Shown here piece after piece: positions 29,601-38,020 of a stretch of 64,000 nt of DNA. The DNA comes from Oscillospiraceae bacterium. GTDB lineage: Bacteria; Bacillota; Clostridia; Oscillospirales; CAG-272. The stretch covers positions 1,240,001 through 1,304,000 of the forward strand of contig CP091718.1 of assembly GCA_022009675.1 (NCBI GenBank), given 5' to 3'. The notes beneath the pieces are model-generated. The model did not search any database. It worked only from the letters and a program-made list of their open reading frames with translations, and had not been told where the DNA came from. The position numbers were made by a program, and so were the translations under genes. Numbering within the stretch: the first letter of the stretch is position 1; each line of letters opens with the position of its first letter.

Positions 29601-30029
29601 GGACGGGAAGGCGAGCCGGACGGGCGGCGCTACCTGCCCGCACGCCGGGAATGCGACGTGTTCACGCTGAACAGCGCGGTGCAGTCGAACGCCTACGACA
29701 CCGCCGCCGGGCGGTGCGGCTTCGGCTACCGCTTCGGCATCCGGGACGGCGGCAGGTGCTATACCGAGCTGTGCTTCAATGTGGTGGAGCGCACGCTGAC
29801 GCTGACCGATGTCAGCCCGGACGGGGAGGCTGTCCTGTACCGGCGCACGAATTTCTTCTTCACCTCCTCGGACTTCCACATCTTCAGGATGGATGTCTGC
29901 CGGGATACGGTCGCCGTCTGGATAGACGGCTCGCTGTACGCGACGGTGCCGCATACCGCCTGCATGGGCGGTGTGGCGGCGTTCTACACGGATATGGACG
30001 CGTCGATCTCGGGACTGACGCTGGAATAA
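26607..30029 (+). CDS. Large GH28-like (polygalacturonase-fold) beta-helix protein
   Basis: A 1140-residue protein with no signal peptide. The first 420 residues are beta-rich with no family I recognise. At about 430-760 lies a right-handed beta-helix of pectate-lyase/GH28 type: VRVTDFGAFGDAIHNDTDAIQAAL is the classic entry, VVLPGSSDRYGRRYIVTSILL the first coils, then FGVAGSHGVRVNRC and LQSNDDGVIMS, which resemble the GHG and DD motifs of GH28. The C-terminal third holds a lectin-like fold. Near residue 930 is a short repeat, AQDCA/AQDYA four times. The ATG at 26607 follows AAAGGAG. It lies 25 bases after lepA with no terminator between. A cytoplasmic pectin or rhamnogalacturonan oligosaccharide hydrolase is likely. 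Confidence 0.8.
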   Translation: MSRYLVKDKLTYERVPQTDYSYNPDYLPYSWIDGRVQSHNVMLPLYQAETLLALGDLTVAGDTPADMALTGAVQEVLSRSSALRVRPTESGVVYRATFFGAAGESFSSVGTSCAGHPDFFALSRMDFTPVRFRLETDGAPLTASLSLEAVWNTLGEWGGQAHFYTPENAVLTDRGCAMALTVDGRGGFASRSLPLDPGGCYSMLMPRRNTVFVILSNPDGLASATLSFTSEAAPDYLPENAVTLPLPQDADMHALYFNLSACPGCSGRLTGFRLEIEGRGTLLLHGYSFEQEKPLETPRATVTSCLADATATTLTVTGRFCADALPAAYADGQLCLYAGTMADAHGLGASHETTAGKERVGSIPLSAVSADGGFRMAELPLRLGATTLLPYQLLLFAEAEGQPALCLSDRFYVENYEVSDGNPYAFDLPDYTVRVTDFGAFGDAIHNDTDAIQAALDHVSAAGGGHVVLPGSSDRYGRRYIVTSILLRDSVDLHFEDGAVLWQSQRRDEYPYQPAVGHDGVIPGVNWTHNLHVSNLPLVQGANISHIKITGHGSIRMLDTGSEEGVDMPGYAAGCYRRIHCIPLGLFCCNDVETRDFEIIRSNNYNTEYSHCCRVYIANVRLHEVKCVSGDGFGVAGSHGVRVNRCFLQSNDDGVIMSCHYFDPRGILWWTNLRGYDNSCRDITVLHSYINSGGGKALAFITWGTSDPVQENEEVSGVYATDNYLTSVNPVGTWPDNPYNGKQPFDNSETDDYSPVKDIRIVGNRYAGNCTLGPIRATNVLTDCGVCSTSDFRNGDFTLGGMANWTMWRNDAPDSVGTVIYADKEKGRICHFERGDVAAAQGLRLEAGQHIFRCELLTGAGGAELFVARIPALGTPGGDTPYAMGEVLASRRAVCTRPTVVSLSFELTDEVSDVFVGLRRPAEGVSAQDCAAQDYAAQDYAAQDCAVFDACTMESHVDRDAIAARRRERFLAAVEQDFDTTGFCVDGKEGKLYLRTTAGREGEPDGRRYLPARRECDVFTLNSAVQSNAYDTAAGRCGFGYRFGIRDGGRCYTELCFNVVERTLTLTDVSPDGEAVLYRRTNFFFTSSDFHIFRMDVCRDTVAVWIDGSLYATVPHTACMGGVAAFYTDMDASISGLTLE

Positions 30030-30033
30030 GTCT

Positions 30034-30102
30034 GACCGCCGGGGCGGGGGATATCTGTTGAGGCAGGCATCCGCCGCCCCTGCGGGGCGTGCCCCGGCGG
30101 TC
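30034..30102 (+). other. Nested stem structure before the EamA gene
   Basis: GACCGCCGGGG (30034-30044) pairs perfectly with CCCCGGCGGTC (30092-30102), enclosing an inner hairpin CGCCCC/GGGGCG with a TGC loop (30075-30089). A T5 tract lies 11 nt further on. It could end the GH28 transcript or act as a leader element. Confidence 0.55.
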
Positions 30103-30120
30103 ATTGCGGAGATTTTTACT

Positions 30121-30534
30121 ATGTGGCTTGTATTTGCACTGCTGTCTGCCGTATTTGCGGCACTCACATCCATCCTGGCAAAGGTAGGCATCAACGGCGT
30201 GAACTCCAACCTTGCAACTGCCCTCCGGACGGTTGTCGTGCTGGTCATGGCGTGGGGGATGGTCTTTGTCACCAACGCGCAGGGCGGGATCACGGACATC
30301 AGCCGGAAAAGCTGGGTGTTCCTCATCCTTTCCGGGCTGGCAACGGGCGCCTCGTGGCTGTGCTATTACTATGCATTGCAGATCGGGGAAGCCTCCCGGG
30401 TTGTCCCGGTGGACAAGCTGAGCGTGGTCATCACGCTGGTGCTGGCTTTCGTTTTCCTGCACGAGAAGTTTACGGTACACTCGCTGATAGGCTGCATCCT
30501 GATCGGTGCGGGCACATTGCTGATGGTTCTGTGA
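30121..30534 (+). CDS. EamA-family half-size transporter (DMT superfamily)
   Basis: A 137-residue protein with about five hydrophobic segments: FALLSAVFAALTSILAKVG, LRTVVVLVMAWGMVFVTN, VFLILSGLATGASWLCYYYAL, VVITLVLAFVFLHEKFT and IGCILIGAGTLLMVL. This is a single EamA unit, half the usual ten-helix protein, as in small bacterial EamA members thought to dimerise. YYYALQIGEASRVVPVDKLSVV is the family signature. The substrate is unknown. The ATG at 30121 was preferred over an upstream start inside the structured leader. Confidence 0.85.
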   Translation: MWLVFALLSAVFAALTSILAKVGINGVNSNLATALRTVVVLVMAWGMVFVTNAQGGITDISRKSWVFLILSGLATGASWLCYYYALQIGEASRVVPVDKLSVVITLVLAFVFLHEKFTVHSLIGCILIGAGTLLMVL

Positions 30535-30596
30535 ACCCCGGCTCGGAAGCCCCGGGGAAAGCAGGCAGAATCCATAAATCGGAAAGGAAACATACC

Positions 30597-31253
30597 ATGA
30601 CAGAAGATGAAAAGCGCCGCGCCGGCGTCCTGTTCTTTCCCGGCGACCCGGAGCTGAAGGAAATCAAGCGCCGCACGCATAATCTGAATCTTGACTACAA
30701 CGCGACCTATGAGGATGAAGTGGAAAAGCGCGCCGCCATTCTGGCGGAGATACTGGGCGACTTGGGCGAGGGGAGCTTTTTTCAGGGGCCCATCACGTTT
30801 CATTACGGCAAGCACACCCACATCGGCAAGCGCTTTTTCGGCAATTTCAATCTGACCGTGCAGGATGATGCCGATGTGTACATCGGGGACGACTGCAACT
30901 TCGGACCCAACGTGACCATTGTGACGCCCCTGCACCCGATGGTGGCGGCGGAGCGAACCCGTCTCCGGACGGCAGACGGAACCGAGCGGCGGCTGTGCTG
31001 GGCGCGCCCGGTGCGCATCGGGAATCAGTGCTGGTTCGGCGCCGGTGTGACCGTCTGTCCCGGCGTCACGGTGGGGGACGGCTGTGTGATCGGGGCGGGC
31101 AGTGTCGTGACGCGGGACATTCCTGCGAACAGCTTTGCCGCCGGCGTGCCCTGCCGCGTCATCCGCCCCATCACCGAGGCGGACAGCATGAAGTACAGAC
31201 CGGACATTCTGGCGGACAACACCGTGCCGGAGCCTCCGCCCGCCGCCGATTGA
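30597..31253 (+). CDS. Maltose/galactoside O-acetyltransferase-type hexapeptide enzyme
   Basis: A 218-residue left-handed beta-helix acetyltransferase of the LacA/Maa/NodL type. The N-terminal Mac domain is visible (FPGDPELKEIKRRTHNLNLDYNAT), then hexapeptide repeats (VYIGDDCNFGPNVTIVT) with the catalytic His in LHPMV, and NQCWFGAGVTVCPGVTVGDGCVIGAGSVVTRDIPANSFAAGVPCRVIR. AAAGGAAA precedes the ATG at 30597. It acetylates a sugar or a similar hydroxyl acceptor with acetyl-CoA. It follows the EamA gene after 62 bases and ends at a terminator. Confidence 0.9.
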   Translation: MTEDEKRRAGVLFFPGDPELKEIKRRTHNLNLDYNATYEDEVEKRAAILAEILGDLGEGSFFQGPITFHYGKHTHIGKRFFGNFNLTVQDDADVYIGDDCNFGPNVTIVTPLHPMVAAERTRLRTADGTERRLCWARPVRIGNQCWFGAGVTVCPGVTVGDGCVIGAGSVVTRDIPANSFAAGVPCRVIRPITEADSMKYRPDILADNTVPEPPPAAD

Positions 31254-31274
31254 TTCATAGTGCCACGCGCCAAA

Positions 31275-31316
31275 AGCCCGCCATGCAGCGAATGCCGCAT
31301 GACGGGCTCAATTTTT
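31275..31316 (+). terminator. Rho-independent terminator
   Basis: AGCCCGCCATGC (31275-31286) pairs with GCATGACGGGCT (31297-31308) with one mismatch, followed by CAATTTTT. Confidence 0.8.
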
Positions 31317-31458
31317 GGGGGTTGACAGCTGAAGTGGGTAACTTACGGTTTACAAGGGTACAGCCGAATGCTGTACCGGGGGTTCAGGAAACGCGGATCG
31401 GCGGGGAAAGGCGCACCAACGGCACGCCCATTCCGCTCCCGTCGGCGTTCCCTTTTAT

Positions 31459-31867
31459 TTACCCTCTGATTAAAATACGGTAGGAAATCGTGGCGTCCGC
31501 GTCAGTTCCCGACGGTCTGAAGCAGACGGTAAGCACTTTACCGGACTGCATATCCCATTCCGCCAGCATCGAACCGGAACCGACATCACGCTGCGGGCGT
31601 CCGAGAAGTGCCACGACTTCGGTAAACGTCATGCCCACCTCGAGCTTCTCTGCCTGATCCTCCCCTATGCCGCCGTTCTGCGCTGCGCAGAGCCATGTGG
31701 CGGGGTTGTTCTTATCGAAAGGAATTTCGGCAGAGTAGGCATGCTCCGAAACCTCCCCGTAGGAAGCAGAAGCTCCTGAGTCGGACGTTTTTGCAAGCGA
31801 CCGTGGCTGACGCACAAATCAAAACCATTGCTGCGACAACTATTATTTTCGTTTTGCGCTTGTTCAT
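31459..31867 (-). CDS. Small lipoprotein with SmpA-like domain (frameshifted)
   Basis: About 135 residues after correction. MNKRKTKIIVVAAMVLICAS leads to a lipobox ending SATVAC, then KTSDSGASASYGEVSEHAYS. An extra A near 31790 splits signal peptide from mature protein. The C-terminal half, LEVGMTFTEVVALLGRPQRDVGSGS...LAEWDM, is the pattern of SmpA/BamE or beta-lactamase-inhibitor-like folds (KLEVGMTxxEVxxLLGxP). The start at 31867 has GGAGAT upstream. Function unknown; likely surface-exposed. Confidence 0.7.
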
Positions 31868-32037
31868 GATATATCTCCAATCTTTATGTTCGACACCACA
31901 AAGCCTGCTTCGGTGCTTGCGTACACAAAAGTATACAAAACACCGCTTTCTGAATAGTATTGCTGCACAATCGTTCCACTCCCTATATCAGTCCCCCTGT
32001 TATTGAGCATTCAAATGACCTCATAACAGTGCCGCGC

Positions 32038-32053
32038 GACGGGCTCAATTTTT
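32038..32053. repeat. Partial copy of the terminator at 31301
   Basis: GACGGGCTCAATTTTT recurs exactly (31301-31316 and 32038-32053), preceded by TGCCGC in both, but the 5' stem arm is missing here. Confidence 0.7.
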
Positions 32054-32079
32054 AGGGTATCGAAAACTCAGCGTTCCGC

Positions 32080-32689
32080 TTAGCTGATAGCCGAGGTAAT
32101 AGCGGTATAATTCTGCGAATTGACAGCGTGTGCGAACTGCGTTTTGTTGATAACGAAATCATACCCGCCGGCTGTTCTTGACGTGCAGAACAGATACTCG
32201 CCATCAATCGCCAAAGAACATCCGCCATCTACCACAGGAATTCCGTTGTACTGCTCGTACAGACCTGCCGCCTGCAGCGCATCGTACTGTTCGTTCTCCC
32301 GGTAACCGGCAATACCGCCTATTACGCAGATTTTAATCTCCCCGGAGTTATCGCCCTTATAGCTCTTCAATACATCAACCGTGTACACAGTGTACAGCAT
32401 ACAGTCGGTTTTGCCCGATGCGGCAGAACTATCCGCTGTTCCGGTTTTTCATATTGACAATCTCAAAGCTGATATTCTTAACCTTACCGGTGTATATATT
32501 GGAGGAAGCTGTCACGATTTCCGCGGCGGTGTTATATACGGGCCAACTCGGCGACTGGGTAATCATCGGATGCTCCGTTTCTGTCGATACGACCAAGTCA
32601 TTGGGAAACTGGTTGTTGATTGCCTTGTTACATCCTGCAAAACACGCTGTCATAATCAGTGAGAGCATTATCGCCAAAAAACGTTTCAT
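32080..32689 (-). CDS. Lipoprotein of unknown function (frameshifted)
   Basis: About 203 residues. MKRFLAIMLSLIMTACFAGC is a lipoprotein signal with FAGC as lipobox. The mature part reads NKAINNQFPNDLVVSTETEH..., then VYNTAAEIVTASSNIYTGKVKNISFEIV; an extra A near 32447 interrupts the frame before TGTADSSAASGKTDCMLYTVYTVDVLKSYKGD. The pattern of a secreted protein with a VYTV-x-VLKSYKG strand pair occurs in many Clostridia lipoproteins, but I cannot name a family. AAGGAG precedes the start. It lies between two other lipoprotein genes on the same strand. Confidence 0.7.
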
Positions 32690-32708
32690 GTAGATTCTCC
32701 TTAACTTT

Positions 32709-32754
32709 AAGAACAGGTAGGTTTTGCGTTCATGAAATGCCGTCTGTTCACCTT
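32709..32754. repeat. Palindromic repeat, copy 1
   Basis: Inverted arms AAGAACAG and CTGTTCA-CCTT enclose the smaller palindrome GCGTTCATGAAATGC. A second copy with a few substitutions is at 33768-33815. This copy overlaps the end of one lipoprotein gene and lies just before the next. Confidence 0.7.
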
Positions 32755-33641
32755 AGATACACGAGAAGGGTAACTGCCTCCGCTACGCTTTTTGCCGAAG
32801 TGTCTTTGGGAGTCAGCGTAACGGAAACACTGCATTCCAGCGCATACGTCCCATCGGACAATTTTACAAACCGCTTTCCTTCCTCGCTCCAAGAATACGT
32901 ATACTTGTCGTTTATCGAATCATATATGCTCCCGACTTTTCGCCTCAATATCGGCGGTAATTGCCCGATTGTCCGCCTCAGACGGAGCATGGAACTTCTC
33001 AAATTCGTTCAGCGTGCTGAAATCGTGAGAGATAACGTCTCCGTACACCGTCACACCGAGGAATGCCGAATCGGACGTTTTGATTCCGTCAACGAGATGA
33101 ACGTATTCAAAGTTATAGATGGCTTTGTATTCGGGGATTTCCAGATAGTCCGCACGAACCAACGAGTACTTGTCTGCATCGGCATACTGACGAAGATATT
33201 GCAATGCAATTTCTTCGCACTGCTCCTTTGTCAGCTCGGCAGACTGTGTATGCTGTGCAGAATACTTGAGGTTGGTGTAGGAATAATTGTCAACCACTCC
33301 GGTTTTTTCGTTTACTCCGAACCGCACCATCGTGCCATCGTTCGAGGATTCATAGCAATTTACCTCGCTGTTGAACAGATAGCCCTTTTTTGATGTTGTA
33401 TATTCGCCGGAAACTGCTTTTTCCTTCAATCGTTACCGTCGAACTTTCCTTCATCTTGGCTGACTTCTGATAGCTTTCGACCTCCAACTTGACATCGCTG
33501 TGGTGATTTGCTACAGAATTATCGTCGTATCCCCCAACTTCCATGACTTCAAATTTTGACGTTTTTTCTTGTGACGCCGCACAGGATGCCAAACCAATAA
33601 CGAACAGTACAGAAAGCAAAAAGACAAAATGTTTTTTTCAT
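32748..33641 (-). CDS. YcdB/PepSY-like lipoprotein (multiply frameshifted)
   Basis: About 297 residues after correction. An extra A directly after the ATG at 33641 hides the signal peptide, which should read MKKHFVFLLSVLFVIGLASC, with a lipobox at ASC. Further indels near 33412 and 32945 separate three pieces. The middle reads ELTKEQCEEIALQYLRQYADADKYSLVRADYLE, then YVHLVDGIKTSDSAFLGVTVYGDVISHDF, a pattern of PepSY/YcdB-type repeat domains. The end reads YTYSWSEEGKRFVKLSDGTYALECSVSVTL. The base composition is visibly AT-richer than the flanking genes. Errors or true decay cannot be separated from sequence alone. Confidence 0.68.
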
Positions 33642-33767
33642 GACAACTCACCTTTCTATATTATAAAAAAATGTGCCTGAAATTACCTTGAAACAATGAT
33701 ATATGAGTCAATGTCATTAGAATTCGAGAGCATTATTGCTGAAAAGACGTCTTATGTGGGGGCTCCT

Positions 33768-33815
33768 TAAGAACAGATAGGATTTGCGTTCATGAAATGC
33801 TGTCTGTTCATCTTA
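33768..33815. repeat. Palindromic repeat, copy 2
   Basis: Second copy of the element at 32709-32754, with GAACAG (33771-33776) against CTGTTC (33804-33809) and the same inner palindrome. It lies in the leader upstream of the YcdB-like gene. Confidence 0.7.
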
Positions 33816-33830
33816 TTTCCGGCGCTGCGT

Positions 33831-33947
33831 CGGTACCACCTCTTTCTTTAGCCTTGTTCTATAAAGGAAAACACTTACCGAACCGTGCTATACGCTGTGC
33901 TATATATGCTACGTCAGTAGTATATCACGTGAATTGCCGATTGTCAA
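33831..33947 (-). promoter_or_regulatory. Strong promoter and leader upstream of the lipoprotein genes
   Basis: On the minus strand a perfect TTGACA (33947-33942), a 17-nt spacer and TATACT (33924-33919). The transcript would run about 270 nt before the YcdB-like start, through GGTGGTACCG (33840-33831), which resembles the T-box core, and through the palindromic repeat. Confidence 0.65.
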
Positions 33948-34029
33948 CTGTCAGCAAGATTTGTATACAACTCGTATACAAAAAGTTTGCAATTTGGCGC
34001 TCTTTTTCCACTGCCTGCATGGCTTTCTG

Positions 34030-34625
34030 CCCTATCCCCCCGCCCCGCGCCCTTGCCTTGCCGGGACGCCGCCCTCCCCCGCCGGGGTACTACAGCGGCA
34101 GGGGATGTCAGTGTCGTAAACGGTCTGATGCCGGGGCGCCGGGGGCAGAGCCCCCGGCAAAAAACTTATAGTCTCCCCCTTCCCGCCGGGAAGGGGTCGA
34201 AGGATGGGGGGCGAAAAAGCAAGCTAAAGGCAGGGTAGGCAGGCGACCAAGAGGGCAAGCTCCCCGCCGGGGTACTACAGCGGCAGGGGATGTCAGTGCC
34301 GTAAACGGTCTGATGCCGGGGCGCCAGGGGCAGAGCCCCCGGCAAAAACTATAGTCTCCCCCTTCCCCGGAGAAGAGTCGAAAGTCTATCCTTCCCCTTC
34401 GGGGAAGGGGGCGAAAAAGCAAGCTAAAGGCAGGGTAGGCAGGCGACCAAGAGGGCAAGCTCCCCGCCGGGGTACTACAGCGGCAGGGGGATGTCAGTGC
34501 CGTAAACGGTCTGATGCCGGGGCGCGGGGCGGAGCCCCCGGCAAAATTAACTTAATCTCCCCTTCCCGCCGGGAAGGGGTCGAGATGGGGGCAGAAGCTA
34601 AAGCTAAAGGCAGGGTAGGCAGGCG
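34030..34625. repeat. Hairpin-rich intergenic repeat cluster, three copies
   Basis: Three direct units start at GCCGGGGTACTACAGCGGCA (34081, 34266, 34466). Each continues with CGTAAACGGTCTGATGCCGG, a stem GCCGGGGGC/GCCCCCGGC or a close variant, CTTCCC/GGGAAG stems and AGCTAAAGGCAGGGTAGGC. No gene is visible in 33950-34660. Confidence 0.85.
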
Positions 34626-34667
34626 ACTCCACCGCCAAGATTTCTTTCGACCATTTCCGAAACTCCC

Positions 34668-34696
34668 TTGACATTTTTGCACATTGTGTGATAAAA
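34668..34696 (+). promoter_or_regulatory. Promoter for the surface glycosidase gene
   Basis: A perfect TTGACA (34668-34673) and a GATAAAAT -10 region at 34690-34697 with 16-17 nt spacing, directly after the repeat cluster. Confidence 0.65.
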
Positions 34697-34721
34697 TCAA
34701 ACCAGCCGAACAGGCAAATTG

Positions 34722-37700
34722 ATGGAAAGGAAACAGAAAAAGTATGAGACACCGTATTCCCTGCACGCACACCCTTGTTTCCGCAGAAGAATCAAAGCAA
34801 CGGCATTGCTGCTGATGCTCTGCCTGCTGATGCCCATGTCCCTCCTGCCAGCCGTGGCTGAGGGGAGAAACACAACGCAAAACTGACCAATGTAGCCCTC
34901 GGACAAACCGTCACCGCAACAAGCAGCTATATCGCGCCGGAGGGCTTCTTCGGAGAGTCCCTGCTGGTGGACGGCGAGTGGGAAACCATCATCCAGGGCG
35001 GAAACGTCAGGCTGGGATGGAACAGCGACGTGTACACCCCGACAGCCGAAACCGACCCGGTGGACGTTACCGTCGAGCTGGACGGCACCTATGCGGTGCG
35101 CCAGATCGTTATCAAACCCATGAAGTGGAACCTGGGAAAGCATACTCCGAAGGCTTTCGATCTGCAATACTCCCTGGACGGCGTCACCTTCGTCACCCTG
35201 AGAAGCGAGAAGGATGTAAACACCGAAGCGGCGACTGATGTCGATGTGAAACCGCTGGTGTACGACATCAACCCCACGGATATGAAGTATTTCCGTATAC
35301 ACATCACACGCCACGGTAATCTCGACGCGGGCGGGAGCTGGTTCTCGTCCCTCGGAGAATTGGAGCTGTTTGCCATGGTAGAGGAGAAACCGGAAGAAGA
35401 AGGAGAGCTGGCGGTGAATAAGTATGCATTGCGTATGAATCCCGGCGAGACCGACTGGCTGTACCTGACCGACGGCAAAAAGGTCACGGCACACCCCGTC
35501 CGCTACGCAAGCACCAATGAGCAGGTCGTCAGCGTGGACGCGGACGGAACCGTCCATTCTGTCGCCACAGGGGAAGCAACGGTCAGAGTCACGGACACGG
35601 AAACCGGGAAAACATATGAGGTCCCGGTCACGGTGGACAATTTCCGCGTCACCGACCAGTTCCAGATCGTTGCGTTTATCCCGTATTTTTACGAGGAAAA
35701 CATCAACCCGACTACCTTTGATAACCTGAAAAAGGGCGGCATTACCAACGTCGAGATAAACTTTGCCCTGGACAAGAAGGCAATCACGTATGAGAACAAC
35801 CTGCGCGCAATCCGGCTGGCATACGAGCGCGGACTGGATGTCACAGTCAGCGAGGTGGATTTCAATGCCGCCAGCTGGCCGGGCAAGAGCGAGGCGGAGA
35901 CGATGAAGTTTATCAAACGCTACTCGCACCTGCCGGGCGTGACCGGATACTACGTGGTGGATGAGCCGGTAAACGCAACCCCCTACGCAAAAGCCGTCGC
36001 ATGGATCAAATCGGTGATGCCCAACGCCGTGGCACACGTCAATTTCTGCGGCGCGTATGACCAGAATGTTACCAACCTGCAAAACGAATTGCAGAGCAAG
36101 TACGGCGTCTCGCTGGACTATGTCATGTACGATGCCTATACCTTCCGCAACCCCACCTGCGACGAGCTGACGCTGTACTCGCAGCTGGCGTACAACCGGG
36201 AGATCGGTCAGCGGCTGGGCGTTCCGACCGCGACCTATATCCAGTCCATGGCATGGAACGGATGCAACCGCCCGGATGCCGATGCCATCCGGTATCAGGT
36301 CTATGCGTCCCTTGCCGCCGGTGTCAAGCAGATCTCCTACTTCTGCTGGCAGACCCCGCGCGCCAACGCCGCCGAGACCTACGGCCCCGCCGTGATTGAT
36401 ATTGACGGCAACCCCACCGACCTGATGGAGCCGGTCAGCAAGATCAATGCCGCCGTCCAGGCGCTGGGTCCGACGCTGATGAAGCTGGAGACACGGGCGA
36501 TGTATTTCACCGGTCAAAGCTTCGGCGCGGCGTACAAGCAGCTGCCCGCGGGATTCTTTATCCGTCCCGAGGACTGGGATCAGCGACTGGCGATCAGTTA
36601 CATGGAGGAGGCGGACGGCCGCGCTTACTCCATGCTCGTCAACCGTGACTACAAGAACGCGACCGAGGTCACCTTTACCGTGGACGCGGGCATCAAAACC
36701 CTGTACCGGGTCAGCCCCGAGACCGGCAAGCTGGAGGCACTGACCGCCAAGGACGGCAAATACACCGTCAGACTGGATGCGGGCGAGGGTGCCCTGCTCG
36801 CCTGCGACAAGGATTTCCGCTTCGAGATGAAGGAAGTGACCAACTTCCACTACCTGAAAAAGGCAGTGACGGCCGCAAAAGCCCTGAATATGGCGGACTA
36901 CCGCGACGACGGCAAGGATGCATTCCTGAAGGCGCTGGAGGATGCCCAGGCAGTGCTGAACAACAAGAATGCCAAGCAGTCCGAGGTCAATACCGCCCTG
37001 CGCGCCCTGCAAAAGGCGCAGGTGGTTCTGCGTCCCTTCGCAAACGGGACGGTGAACCTCGCGCTGAATAAGGTTGTCTCCAGCCGGAACACCTACGAGG
37101 ACGGCACCTACTTCAGCCTCAGCTTCCTGACCGACGGCGTACACGAGGATATTTCCGTCAATTCGCACCAGGGATGGTCGGTTGACCCCTACTCCCGGCT
37201 TGACCGAGACGCCGTAGTCGATCTGACACTGGATCTGGATGCGGTGTACCGGATTACTTCCGTGAAGCTCCGTCCCTGCCTCTATAATCAGGGCAACTCC
37301 ATGCCGGAGGATTTCGAGATCCAGTTGTCCCGGGACGGCAAAGAGTTTGTCACAGTCAAGACGGTCGAGGGGCTGATGCTGGAGGAAGCATTGGATCAGA
37401 CCTACACGGTGGACGCCGTGGAGGCGCGCTATATCCGGATCCATATCACCAAGCACTCCGCTGTGATCGACGCCGGGCAGGGCGGGGCTCTCTCCCAGAT
37501 CGGGGAGATCGAGGTGTACAGGGAAGGACATCGACGAGCCTCCCATCGCTGAATCCGCCACGGAAACCGAGACGACCGCTCCGGAGACAAAAACGGAGAC
37601 CGCATCGGAGACCAAATCGGAGACCAAATCGGAGACGACGCATACCGATGAGTCCTCCGCAGACAGTACGACCGCAGAAACCGCCACAGTCACTGCCGGC

Positions 37701-37844
37701 GGAACGGCTGAAACCGCTACCGGCGGAACGGGTAGCAAGTCCGGATGCGGCAGCGCCATCGGCGGTGTGATTGCGGTGCTTGCCCTGGTCATCCTGGCGG
37801 GCGCTTCTCTCCGCAAAAAGAACTTCTGCGATCAGGCAGAATAA
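34722..37844 (+). CDS. Secreted multi-domain glycosidase-like protein with C-terminal anchor (frameshifted)
   Basis: About 1040 residues. A signal peptide (RRRIKATALLLMLCLLMPMS, then LLPAVAEG) is followed by an F5/8-type carbohydrate-binding domain, a Big_2-like domain (STNEQVVSVDADGTVHSVAT) and a TIM-barrel-like region (QIVAFIPYFYEENINPTTFD ... GVTGYYVVDEPVNATPYAKAV), where the Asp-Glu-Pro suggests an acid/base Glu. Then come a helical FIVAR-type domain and a second F5/8 domain (NLALNKVVSSRNTYEDG). After an extra G near 37528 the frame resumes in a Thr/Glu-rich linker, then SGCGSAIGGVIAVLALVILA and basic residues, a C-terminal membrane anchor. Another indel near 34872 separates the signal peptide. 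The start codon choice is uncertain, with only a weak ribosome site. Confidence 0.78.
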
Positions 37845-38020
37845 CAAAAAGGAACCGTCGGATCCGGACAGCGGACCGACAATCCCGGGGCCTCTGAATA
37901 TTCAGCACGCGACGATCTGCCGGCAGCCTGCCGCCGATCCGCCGCGCGGTGGATCTTCAGGGTCCCCGCTTTGTTTGCCCCACCCCGCCGGGTGTAGCGG
38001 TGGCAGGCGAGCCGGCGAGT
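37845..38020. other. Intergenic stretch without a recognisable gene
   Basis: GC-rich sequence between the anchored protein and the repeat cluster. It holds short GC-rich inverted repeats around 37930-37990 but no supported gene or terminator T run. Confidence 0.5.

Noticed and set aside
28518..30326. Long minus-strand frame opposite the GH28-like gene and EamA start
   Set aside because: Same GC-codon shadow effect; no conserved motif.
34697..37816. Minus-strand frame of about 1040 residues opposite the surface glycosidase
   Set aside because: Valine/isoleucine/histidine-rich shadow without a start context; the plus-strand protein has recognisable domains.
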